64,000 bases of DNA from Wuchereria bancrofti. Lineage: Eukaryota; Nematoda; Chromadorea; Rhabditida; Onchocercidae. The stretch's first letter is position 1, and each line of letters starts with the position of its first letter. The notes under the pieces are model-generated. The model was not told the DNA's origin and made no database searches. It worked only from the letters and a program-made list of their open reading frames with translations. This document shows, piece after piece, positions 53,601 through 64,000 of this stretch. The stretch covers positions 5,332,495-5,396,494 of the forward strand of contig SSBO01000003.1 in assembly GCA_005281725.1 (NCBI GenBank). The letters run 5' to 3'. A program made the position numbers and the translations under genes.

Positions 53601-56600
53601 TTTTGATCATATTTTTTTTTCAAGCAGAAGTTCAAGTACTTTTTAAACAATAAGTGTTTACTTACTAGTTTTCTACCAGGCAGACATTTTTTATGCGACA
53701 AAATTTCATTTGACAGATTTGAATCTTACATTCTTAACGTGAGATGAATATTCCAGTGTTGTTTCAAATAATTTGTTTAAAACAGTTTTCCCGGTTTAGC
53801 TTTGTTTGCAAAGATCTAAGTTTTTCAAATTCGTCTGTTGCATAAAGTTCCGAATGTACTGACTGGCATAAAAAATTCCTCGCTGATTTCATCATGCGCT
53901 CTCAATAGAACTACGATCGGGAATTTAAGCGCAACACTTACTTTTAATTAAGACTTTGAATAATTTATGTTGCTGTTTTGCTCCATCCTTTTTATAAATA
54001 AAGCATACGTGAAGTGATCCAAGAAGTGACTTTTTTCAAAAAGTTATTTCGACTTGCAAAAAGATGAGTCATTTTCTTTTTGAGAAGATTTGATAAATAA
54101 TTTTGAAAGACTTGTTCTAATTGAATACATTATTTTTCAGAACCAAACAGAATTAATGATGAGTAAGAGGCTTATGATATTCCAAAAATTGACAACTAAT
54201 GCCTTTTTTACTGCTTAAACTGTTTGGCAAATAGATATCGATGCGAAAGGTAATTGCATCTCATTGGATCTCTTCTCAACTGATGAACGTAAACCACGGA
54301 GTACAGATATGAGACAGCTTGTCGTATATTTCTTGAGTGAATTCAGCAACATTTAGTGTAAATATGGAACGATGATATATTGCACTGTTCGATCGAAATC
54401 TCTCAAGATTATTGCATCGATGATTCACCTTCCGTCTAATTGTCGCTATCCACTGGATTGCCAGTAGGTTGTCCACGGCAGCGTCCCCTCCTGCAGTTAT
54501 TCTGACAATAAGTTACTGAACATTAAGCATGCAATTTTGCACAATTGATAGTTACTTTAAAACATGCAAGTGGTACAGACACAAACACACATACATACAC
54601 AGAGAGAGAGGAATGATTGCACCCCAACAGAATAATATATATAAGAGGGTTGCACATACAAGGACAGGTAGATGACACGTAGGTTCTGCCTTGTTGACAC
54701 TAACCGATGCTGAGTCTTTTCTGTGCTGCTATGAAACTGCCAGTTGTTTATTATAACGTGCTGCTGATATTATTTATGGAGTTGTCTTCTCTCTATAAAA
54801 TTCCATTTATTTTAACAAGTAACCTTATACAGACTAATCTAGCTGAGATTAGCCTAGATCAGTTAGTTGAAATCAGTCGAATATATTGATTAGACTGCAT
54901 GATTTAAAGCAAATAATCGAGTAATTAATATTGATTTAAATTGTCGTGCAGTATTTTATCAGATCATCTCAAGTTTAAACATTTAGAACTAAGTAAGCAA
55001 AGTTACATCAACCAAATGAAATCTTTATCATATTCAGTTCCATCATTTAAATTACTCTAGAGATAAGTACTATATTAGCATATTTTGAACTAAATATATT
55101 ACATTTGTTTCGCAGAAGTCATTGAAAATCTAATCGTTCTGTTCAATATCTTTCAATCATCAGTTCAGAGATGTCCTGATAAGACTGATAGATCATGGGA
55201 AGAAAGGCAAGAGCGGAATAGAAATGATTGCGGTGTATGAATTGTCCATGCGTGTGCTTGTTCGTGACTGTATGTGTGTGTATGCGCGCATTTATCTGTG
55301 TGCCAGTAGTCATGTATCGACATTCTTGTTCTTACCATCAGTTAGTGTCACATAACACACAAGGATTGCTGAGCAGAATTCTCGATGTGGTCGTTGGTGG
55401 TAGTAGCAGTGGTTCGGTGGTTGGTGACTTTTTCTACCACCAATCAGTAGCGGTATTTTAAAGCCAATTACATCATTATTACCATTATTCTGTTACTACC
55501 TTCAGCAGTATGTCAACTACTGAACATCTGGAGTGAGATTTTTGATCGCAGATGGATTCTGCTAGGCGCTGATGGAATTTGGATTAATGAATCATCAAAA
55601 AGTGTCGGCTTGTAGAATCCAAAAAAATAAAAAAAAGATAAATAATTGCTAATACCTTGCTTAAATGAATGAGTCATAGTTTTTAAGTTGGTATATCCGA
55701 GCAGTTTAAATAGTGTCAGAAGAGTATATTTTTTAAAGATCTGTGAGTTTATCTTAGGTCGGAGTGAAATGTATTTGTCGACTCCTATCTCTTCGTTCTC
55801 ACTTTTTCTAATTTTGCTTATTTTATAGTGAGGGATAGTGAGGGGAACTTACTTGTGCCTGTGATATTCAAATTTACTATTTGACCAGTTCCTGTTGCTA
55901 TTACTGCTGTCATCAGATTCTGTAGTTATATTCAAACAGAATAATGATGTATTCAAGTGACACAATTCGGTCGTTACCTGGAGCCAGTGGAGGTGAGTTA
56001 ATTAACAATGAATAGAAAGTAGACTATTTATGCTTTAGTGAAAGCGTAAAATCGGGATTTTCTTAATTTTTAGAATGCTCCAAAAATGCATAATTGTTTA
56101 ATATATTTTCATGTCGAACTTCCATCTGTGTTTATTTCCCAGTTGTGAATGAATGCACTGAGCTTCTTGAAGATTTAATTTCCATAGCAATCCTTAGCAT
56201 TCTTTATATGGAAAGTGCAGATATTGTTTATTGAAGTAAAAGTTTCTGGATTTATTTATTTTTCTACCGGAAGCCAAATTCTATCAGATTCAACTTTGAT
56301 TCATTTTAAAAGGTTCAGGTCGAGTGCTAAAGATGGTCACCGAAATGGGTTCAGCGTCTATTGGCGGTATTAGTCCAGCGTTGAGTGCGAATGCCGCAAA
56401 ATCATTCCTTGAAGCAACCGATAAAGAAAAAAAAGAAATGCAAGGACTAAATGACAGGCTTGGAAATTATATTGATCGGGTGAAGAAACTCGAGGAACAG
56501 AACAGAAAACTGGTTGCTGATCTCGAAGAGCTGCGTGGCCGATGGGGAAAAGATACCAGTGAAATCAAGGTAAAATTTGTAAAATATCCATGCAATCGAA

Positions 56601-59600
56601 AAGTAGTGAAAAGAAAAATAATGCGTCTTATTGAAATCCAGAAATAGCTGGATGAGTTTATCTGAATTGCCTAAGAGCGAATTTCACTCGAAGGAATATT
56701 CTTCAGAAATATCCTTCAGAAATGAAGTTAACTTAGGTGCCACTTCGTTACGAGCGAAAAAGGTTGGTACTTCAGTCATGTCATCAGCAACCACCATGTC
56801 TCTGTGTCATTTTAGTTGAAGTCAGTACTTTTGCTCATAGTTAAAAAACTTGGTGGAACTATTTGGTATTGTCAAAATATTCGTCGGCATTAAAAATAAT
56901 GGCTGAAAACTATAGAATCTTTTAATACGTTTATTTCATTTAAAGACGAAAATTAACGAAAGTTAACACTGAAGCATAAAATTTAAGTTTCCAAAAGCTC
57001 CACTGAGCAGTGAAAATCTTTCAAAAATACAAAGTGTTCTGTAATGCGTGTGGGAAGACTGACACTGTCGCAGAATTCATTTAAAAGACAACATATATGC
57101 TGACAAACTGAAGAAATATAGAACATTTACATATGTGTGGAGAGGTTTTGCAAAGATTTTGAAATACACATGGTGGCAGCGTCATAATCTTTAGCATATT
57201 TTTTAGAAAAATATTTTTCCCTTCTATAAGACCTTGTTCCAGAAGATTTAAGCTTTTTCAAAGGTTGTGATTCGTTTCTTTCTAATTTCTTAGGGTTTTT
57301 ACCAACGCTTCATCAACTTTTTAGAAGTGTTTTTGTTCAAAAATAGCTTAGATTCTAAGGTGAATTAGCTTTTGATAATATTAGCTAACAGAAGTGAAAC
57401 AAATTTTCATGTATATGGCTAACCAGAATTGGAAAAAGTAAGGCAGATAGGATTAGAGAGAATACATGGAAGATGTCGTCGGATCATTGTGATACACCCA
57501 TTAAAGTAATATATTTAATCTATGTTTAATCTTAATCAACAGTGGTCATAATCAGGTAATTAGCTCAGGAGCTCTTCACGATCGTGCTCCGCTTCGTTTA
57601 GGGTTACTCAAGACACTAATTTACTATCACGGATTATTGTCGAGCATTTAATATCCGTATCTCTTACGTAAGCTTTCTGGCATTTTTTATTTGATGTTTT
57701 TCCTCAAATTTTATGTGATTTCGAAAAAATAACAATCACTTAAAAATTGATTCTACCGAGACATTACATTTTTCCTTACTTATGGTTAGTACAGCTGTTG
57801 TGATAATTTGCCATTACTTTTTCAGGAAAAATTAGACTTTGTAACACTGATGTACTTTTTGAAGACCGAGACTCATCGTTACAAATGTAATACTGAAATT
57901 AGTGTTTGAGAGAAGTAGTTAAGTTATCATCGAGTAATCGCTCGCTTAGATATAATGGAGTCAACAAAAGTGAAATTTTTGTAAAAAGAAGCAGTGATTC
58001 TTTTCAGATACAGTACTCAGACTCATTACGTGATGCTCGCAAAGAGATTGATGATGGTGCAAGACGGAAGGCTGAAATTGATGTCAAAGTAGCACGGCTC
58101 AGAGATGACCTTGCGGAAATTCGTAGCCGGTTCGTAGCTCCCTTAAACTATAACTTGATGTCTATTAAGAATAAAAAAAGATCACCGATAACAGTTCTCT
58201 GAAGTTGTCTTAAAAAAATTCAAGAAGGAAAAAAGGAAATGTCCTACCTTCCTCCTTTAACTATTATATATATATATATATATATATATATTGAAGTAAA
58301 ATCATAAAAATATTGCAAAAATGTCGTTAGTAAGTTAGAAATGCTCTAACTACACTCTCTACAAATCATTTTTGATTTAATTTAATTCTTCATTTTTAAG
58401 TTTAATTCTTCATTTTTAAGTTGTACTTTTATTTTAGCTATGAAGACGTACAGCATCGTCGTGAGAATGATCGCGAAAAGATTAACCAGTGGCAACATGC
58501 AATTGATGACGCTCAAAGTGAACTGGAAATGCTCCGAGCTCGTTGGCGTCAGCTGACAGATGAAGAGAAACGGTTAAACGGAGATAATGCTCGCATATGG
58601 GAGGAACTTCAAAAAGCTCGTAATGTGAGTAGTTTGATGGTTTTCGGAATCTCATTGCACTGGCAAAGATGGATTCATAGTACATACAATGATGACTTTA
58701 ATTCCGATTAGAACAAAGTCCACAACAAAAGTGAAAGGGCGAAATTCATGAATCCAAAAAATATTCTTTACTCAGCCCGATGTTTTTTTCTCCTGAGTAG
58801 TTTTCGAATTTTTTGTTGAAATTTCAATTCACTTAAAAAGAGTTTATAGGATCTGGATGAAGAAACCTTAGGACGAATCGATTTCCAAAATCAAGTACAA
58901 ACGCTAATGGAAGAATTGGAATTTTTGAGACGTGTACATGAGCAGGAGGTTAAGGAGCTGCAAGCTCTATTAGCTCAAGCTCCAGCTGATACTCGTGAAT
59001 TCTTTAAAAATGAACTCGCTCTAGCTATTCGTGATATTAAGGATGAATATGATTACATTGCTAAACAAGGAAAGCAAGATATGGAAAGCTGGTATAAACT
59101 GAAGGTATAAATTTCTTGTAAATTATTGAACTATGCATCAAATTATACTCCTCTGATTGTAAATTGTGAAAGAGATTACGAAGCAACTGAACTTCGTAGT
59201 TGGTTTAGCATCGAAAGCATAAACTTGTCATCCCGACATCTTTGTTGAATAAAATAACTAAGATGTTCAAGTGGAGCAGTCTCCAAAGTTTTTTTTTTTA
59301 TTGGGCTCCGAAGTTAAACATTTTTTTTGATGATTGTCATGATCTTAGGTGTCAGAGGTGCAAGGCACTGCAAATCGTGCCAACATTGAAGCAAATTATC
59401 AACGTGAAGAGGTGAAACGAATGCGCGATAATATTGGTGATCTTCGTGGTAAACTCGGTGACCTTGAAGCCAAAAATGCGTTGCTTGAAAAAGAAGTGCA
59501 AAGCTTGAATAATCAGGTATGGTGACTGTTACAATAAAATGACAATTACTATCAAGCCTAAGAACCTTTTCCAAACACATTGCAATGACAGATCTTCCGT

Positions 59601-61233
59601 ATTTATAACTTGGTTCATAAAAGCTCAATCATTTTGACATAACTTGGGAATTAGACATTTGGTCATGATCGCTAAAGTTTTGCTGTTTTTTATTTCTGTC
59701 CGAATTCATATCGTTAGGAATTATAGCTCAATGACGATCAGAGACAATACGAAGCAGCTTTAAACGATCGCGATGCAACTCTTCGTCGTATGCGCGAGGA
59801 ATGCCAAACACTGGTGGCTGAATTACAAGCACTGCTTGATACCAAGCAAATGCTAGATGCTGAAATTGCTATTTATCGAAAGATGCTGGAGGGTGAGGAG
59901 AGTCGGTAAGTGTCATTCACCAGTATTTCGTTGCCTCAATCACTTAGATTAAAAAAAAAGTTTCAGAAACTGAAAATTCTGAAATTTCGTTTCTCTCTAG
60001 ATATTTAGACCGCTGAAGTTGATGTCTGTCCAAGTTCCTAATTTTATATCTACAAATATAAGCTTCGCTAAACACTAGGTGTACACTGCTGCCGGATATT
60101 GATATTTGGGCTGTTATCCCAGTGATTTTTTAGTGAGGGACTCAAAAATTAGGAACGTTTAAAGCGATAAGTTAAACAGTTGACTAGGTGCCTTGACCTT
60201 TCCAATGAAAGGTTTTTAATAAAAACTGAAAAATTAAAAGTAGTGATCGAGGTCAACAACTCCACTTATATACATATGTATATATGAGGTAACTATATTT
60301 CCTTCGAAAGCGAAATTTCAAAGGATAAATTTTATGATAAATTTTATGACAACTATTCACCGTTTTGCGTTTAAGTATTTGTGACATTTCAGTGTTGGTC
60401 TTCGTCAAATGGTTGAACAAGTGGTGAAGACACATTCATTACAGCAGCAAGAAGATACGGACTCGACACGTAGCGTACGTGGTGAAGTTTCTACTAAGAC
60501 AACATTCCAGCGCTCAGCTAAAGGGAATGTTACTATCGCTGAATGTGATCCGAACGGAAAATTCATCATGCTCGAGAACAGTCACAGAAGCAAGGTAAGT
60601 ACTTATTAGTTTAAAAGATTCCAGAAACATCAATCTTTGATTCTAATTCGTATTTATCATGAACGCCTGCTGGTTTCCCAAAGAAATTTCCCAGTCTGTC
60701 AAAATAGATCTTCTAGATTTTTAAGAAGCCATCGTCTTTCTCATTCATTTCAGGATGAAAATCTTGGTGAGCATAAACTCCGAAGGAAACTTGACAATCG
60801 CCGAGAAATTGTTTACATTATTCCATCGAATACAGTTTTAAAAGCTGGACGTACAATGAAGGTATATATATATATGACATATGAGCATTCAGACTGTGTG
60901 CTCAGCTGTGGTGGAAAAAGTTCGAGAATTTTATCTCAGAAATGGAGATACATTGGCTTAGGCATAAGTGATATAAGTTAACCAGTGTTAGCCTAGAATT
61001 TGCAGGAATGAATCATTCTAAAAATGGATAAATCAATTCTTGCGACTAATAAATTTCCGTCTTGCCAGATTTGGGCACGTGATCAAGGAGGTATACACAG
61101 TCCACCGGAATCGTTGGTGTACGATGGCGAAAATACTTGGGGTATTGGTGCAAACGTTGTTACAACTCTGATCAACAAAGATGGTGACGAACGTGCAACA
61201 CATACGCAGAAAACAATACAGACAGGACAATAA
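50642..61233 (+). CDS. ifb-1: Cytoplasmic intermediate filament protein, IFB-1 type, distal-promoter isoform
   Basis: Ten exons: 50642-50780, 56313-56569, 58008-58129, 58438-58624, 58850-59104, 59349-59516, 59727-59905, 60393-60594, 60754-60861, 61069-61233; 593 residues, all phases consistent. A Ser/Gly-rich head (1 to about 84) is followed by the coil 1A start (EMQGLNDRLGNYIDRVKKLE), a continuous alpha-helical rod and the rod end AEIAIYRKMLEGEESR (about 420-436). The tail has the lamin-tail immunoglobulin fold with GNVTIAECDPNGKFIMLEN and ENTWGIGANVVTTLINKDGD. A lamin-like tail without a nuclear localisation signal or CaaX end marks a cytoplasmic filament of invertebrate type. The rod and tail agree closely with what I know of C. 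elegans IFB-1, which assembles with A-type partners in hypodermal attachment structures. The first intron, 5.5 kb, contains a second first exon. Confidence 0.9.
54636..54645 (+). promoter_or_regulatory. TATA-like element in the first intron of the filament gene
   Basis: TATATATAAG follows CA- and GA-rich repeats and precedes G-rich sequence. It lies about 1.3 kb before the alternative first exon and 62 bases before a 60-codon open frame (54707-54889). A weak promoter candidate. Confidence 0.25.
55944..55992 (+). CDS. ifb-1: Alternative first exon of the intermediate filament gene
   Basis: ATGATG opens a 49-base exon encoding MMYSSDTIRSLPGASG plus one base, ending in a good donor (GAG|GTGAGT). 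Its phase is the same as that of the distal first exon (50642-50780), so it can splice to the common exon at 56313 and replace the 46-residue head by a short one. C. elegans ifb-1 makes two isoforms with different heads from alternative first exons, so this arrangement looks conserved. The ATG at 55947 could equally be the start. The promoter would lie in the filament gene's own first intron. Confidence 0.65.
58265..58290. repeat. TA dinucleotide repeat, 13 units
   Basis: Perfect TA repeat in the intron between filament exons 58008-58129 and 58438-58624; likely length-variable. Confidence 0.95.
58381..58420. repeat. Exact 20-bp tandem duplication near a splice acceptor
   Basis: Two adjacent identical copies (58381-58400, 58401-58420), each ending in TTTTTAAG, a potential acceptor, placed just upstream of the real acceptor at 58437. 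Confidence 0.9.
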
Positions 61234-62565
61234 AATTTCCCCTTTTCCCATCGAAGAATGCCCACCTTGCGAATTTTTCATAATATTTTTGAAAAATTAA
61301 TATTTAAGTAGATTTCAAAAATATCCCAGACTTAAAAAATTTTTTCTGCATAGGTCATATTTTGCTAATTTCTTTTTGACAGATCACACTTTTAAGAGTT
61401 GCCGTTTCTCTTGGCTCTGGAAAAACTACTCTTAGTTTTGAACTTCTTGTTATAATACCTTAGCATTCAGCATATTTAAGAAATAATAATAGTTAGATTA
61501 AACAAAGTTAAATAATTTCGTAACTTCTGAACTTTTTCAAGCCTACACTGTTAAAACGTATCTTTAGTGGGAGTTTTTTAAGAATTTCTGTTAAGGACAA
61601 TATCGAACTATTCAAGGAAATTTGTCACTATTATTACGCTGCCAATAATTTCGTTTTTTTTACCATACTACTACTCAACTTTGTATGTTTTTTTACTGTC
61701 TTTGGCTATAAAATTGTATTTCTTTTTCATAATTTGTTCCTTTCACATCCGATGTTTCCAATGTATTTTCTTACAACAGGCGTTCCTAATCTCTTATGGT
61801 GTGGTCTCTGAATTTTATCCCCCAAAAATTATGTTATTTCACCATGCTTAAAAATACTGAAGGATGAAGATAAAATTAATCGAAATATGTCTGACACACC
61901 GTGTCATGAAAATTCTGTTCGATATTAACCACAATACAAATCAACACCATGAATATGCTTATAATTCGTAATATTTACATACGAATATGGGATGAGGAAT
62001 ACTATTAATAAAAAATAGGGAAAAAAAGATTTGAGCGTAGCCATTGTGAGCGGCGGTCGTATTTGGTTCTTGGTAAAACTATGCACTCTTGAATATAAGT
62101 AACCTTATATAGTATTAAAAACAAAATATATGATCTACAATAAGCAGTTGACTTGCAGAGAGATCAACCTAACAAAGAGCTGTTGATCTCGTTTACATTA
62201 GAAATAAGTATGAATGGTTTTCTATGTGAAATAAGGATTTTTGATTTCTAGGGACTAATGCAATTTTATTTATATAATTTATAAGTTATTTGGAGGTTCC
62301 CGAGACTTATTTCTGGTTTCGTAACACACCGTACTGGTCTCCAAGCATTTGTGAAACGATAACTATCTGCCGGATTACGATATACCGGTAGAACTATATA
62401 CACAATGTTGTAACTAGTAATGGTAGTTTGTTCTTCCCAAAATACAGCACACTTCTGATGTCGTCAATTGCTTCTCCATTAACTAAAATTTGTAAATTCC
62501 CATTTCGGAAGCAATCTTTTCTATGCATACAGATATTTCGATTTTAGTGTGAAAGACTTGAGTTT

Positions 62566-62628
62566 TCCAGGGTTAGTGCAACTGAACTCAGTTGTGCAAC
62601 TGGGTTAGTCCAGGGTTAGTGCAACTGA
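62566..62628. repeat. 20-bp direct repeat with 43-bp period
   Basis: The 20 bases at 62566-62585 recur exactly at 62609-62628; the core is CCAGGGTTAGTGCAACTGA. The spacer carries a partial inverted copy of the GTGCAACTG part. Confidence 0.9.
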
Positions 62629-62825
62629 GCTTTCGATGACGAAAATAAATTCCAGCTCTTTGTTAAACTTCGTTTTTGTCGAGTGTTCAATTACTTTGAC
62701 TTTATTTACCAGCAGAACCATCTCGGTTTGTTGTCTTTTAGCATTCTCTGACAAATAAATGTTAATGCACATTTAGCGACACAGGAAGTGTCTCTCTCTC
62801 TGAGTAAATTTTGTTTGTATTACTG

Positions 62826-62872
62826 AATAAGGTGCAGATATGCCTTAACAAAAGGCATATCTGTACCTTATT
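62826..62872. repeat. Near-perfect inverted repeat, 21-bp stem and 5-base loop
   Basis: Arms 62826-62846 and 62852-62872 are reverse complements except for one position, which would be a G-U pair in plus-strand RNA. The loop is AACAA. The stem does not extend outward. Confidence 0.95.
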
Positions 62873-63593
62873 AATTAGTTGAAACAGTTCAAAATAAATT
62901 GTTATGACGATACAAATATAACACACATCTTTGTATTACTAAAACAATTTCATGCACCATTCGTGTAACGTTTCCTAAGTTACACAGAAATCCGTGAATT
63001 CAACTTGATTATTGCTCATTGAAGCTTGTAATTAAGCTGTAAGCAGCAACTAATAAGCAAGCAGTTTTTACTTATTTGTTGATTTGTTAACTTTGCGTAA
63101 ATTACACGAAATATTATCGTCCATTCCTTACATTACTATCCTTACCATTTCCTTTAATTATTAGAAAAACTGAAATCGCTTCCATTATGTATGATAACCA
63201 CAAAAGGTCTGCGAAACATTCGAAATAAAATGGAAATGAAGTGAGTAACGTTTATAAATTCATAAAATTTTAGGTACTATCACCAAAGCTTTTTTTGAAA
63301 ACATTTGAAGTTCTGCAATAAGTGATTACATATCTCTGCATAAAGGTAGCCAAGAATTCAATTTAGTTCGGAAAGTAATATGGATTGTTCAGAAAGACAG
63401 ACAGTTAAATTTTATGGTAGGAGTCTGAAATTTGTATTGAATTTGTCCAGTGGATCAATTAATTCTGAAATCTGATATATTTAAAATTTAACTTCATTTT
63501 ATAAAAGTCATGGGAAGCTTGCAGTGATTTTTATGGTACAGGAGGAATAAACTAAAAGAAAAAAATCGGACTGAGATTTCTGGGATGGAAAAG

Positions 63594-63651
63594 TCGGATC
63601 ATGCGTACATGATTGAATGAGATCGGATCATACGTACATGATTGAACGAGC
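63594..63651. repeat. 29-bp tandem repeat, two copies
   Basis: Two adjacent copies (63594-63622 and 63623-63651) with three mismatches, core TACATGATTGAA, in intergenic DNA. Confidence 0.85.
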
Positions 63652-64000
63652 TGACGTGATGCATGCCATTGAAGTCTAGTATCCAAATCAAGATACATTT
63701 GTAGCATCTTCAGCAAGAAGTTAATGTCGGAAATTAATTTTACCTTCATTGTACTATGCGATCGTGACCTAATGCAAGTAATATCTCCAATTACTCCAAG
63801 AACCAACAATTTTATGAGTCATTTGAGAGGAATAGTTAGGAGAAAGAGTAGAATTAATTACAGAAGTCTTCATGTAATATTACTTGTAATAAAAATGGAT
63901 AATATCTTCATCTTGTTGAAGTCAAATAAGTGCCGCAACGATTACCGATTCAGCCGATCGGCCTACGATTGCCCTGCCATGTCATGCTGCGAGCGGATCT

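Larger units (their letters stand above)
50781..56312. promoter_or_regulatory. Large first intron of the filament gene
   Basis: 5.5 kb. It holds the alternative exon (55944-55992), a CA/AG-rich stretch (about 54580-54611), a TATA-like element (54636-54645) and a GT/GC-rich patch (about 55240-55310). Such a layout fits an internal promoter. No independent gene is clear. Confidence 0.45.
61234..64000. other. Downstream intergenic region
   Basis: 3' flank of the filament gene. A possible AATAAA lies at 62007-62012. The region holds a 20-bp direct repeat (62566 and 62609), a near-perfect hairpin (62826-62872) and a 29-bp tandem repeat (63594-63651). Minus-strand frames here (for example 63809-63552) show no family features. 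No gene called. Confidence 0.5.

Noticed and set aside
1..64000. Bacterial (Wolbachia) insert, transposase, retroelement or CRISPR array
   Set aside because: I looked for dense intronless coding, reverse-transcriptase or transposase motifs and regular spaced repeats, and found none.

Overview
This is eukaryotic DNA from a parasitic nematode, most likely a filarial or related spirurid worm. The evidence is high A+T content, many short to medium introns with pyrimidine-AG acceptors, a nematode-type transthyretin-like secreted protein, a DM-domain gene, a cytoplasmic intermediate filament protein with a lamin-type tail, and long gene-poor spacers. The genus cannot be named from the sequence alone. 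I saw no bacterial operon, viral gene, transposase, CRISPR array or Wolbachia-like insert.

Seven genes were reconstructed exon by exon, checking that splice phases agree. They are: (1) the 3' part of a Fat-like cadherin, + strand, 1-8027 (cadherin repeats, EGF, LamG, EGF, LamG, one membrane span, cytoplasmic tail); (2) a putative YIL108W-type zinc metallopeptidase, - strand, 12413-8819; (3) a transthyretin-like secreted protein, + strand, 14240-15956; (4) a membrane-anchored histidine acid phosphatase, - strand, 21093-17613; (5) a DM-domain (doublesex/mab-3) transcription factor, + strand, 28883-32696; (6) VPS18, the RING-bearing HOPS/CORVET core subunit, - strand, 39905-33289; (7) an intermediate filament protein matching nematode IFB-1, + strand, 50642-61233, with two alternative first exons.

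The seven genes alternate strictly in strand. They form three convergent pairs (gaps of about 0.8, 1.7 and 0.6 kb) and three divergent spacers (about 1.8, 7.8 and 10.7 kb). There is no operon and no sign that neighbours share a pathway. The long divergent spacers lie upstream of the acid phosphatase/DM pair and the VPS18/IFB-1 pair, where regulatory DNA is expected.

The points most worth checking are: an in-frame amber codon plus one unresolved splice phase in an otherwise fully conserved VPS18; a GC-AG intron inside the catalytic SAHD motif of the acid phosphatase; an exact 43-bp tandem duplication that copies that gene's first splice donor; the alternative heads of the intermediate filament gene; a glycine-to-lysine change inside the metallopeptidase zinc motif; and a near-perfect 21-bp hairpin at 62826-62872. 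I found no clearly new multi-gene system.
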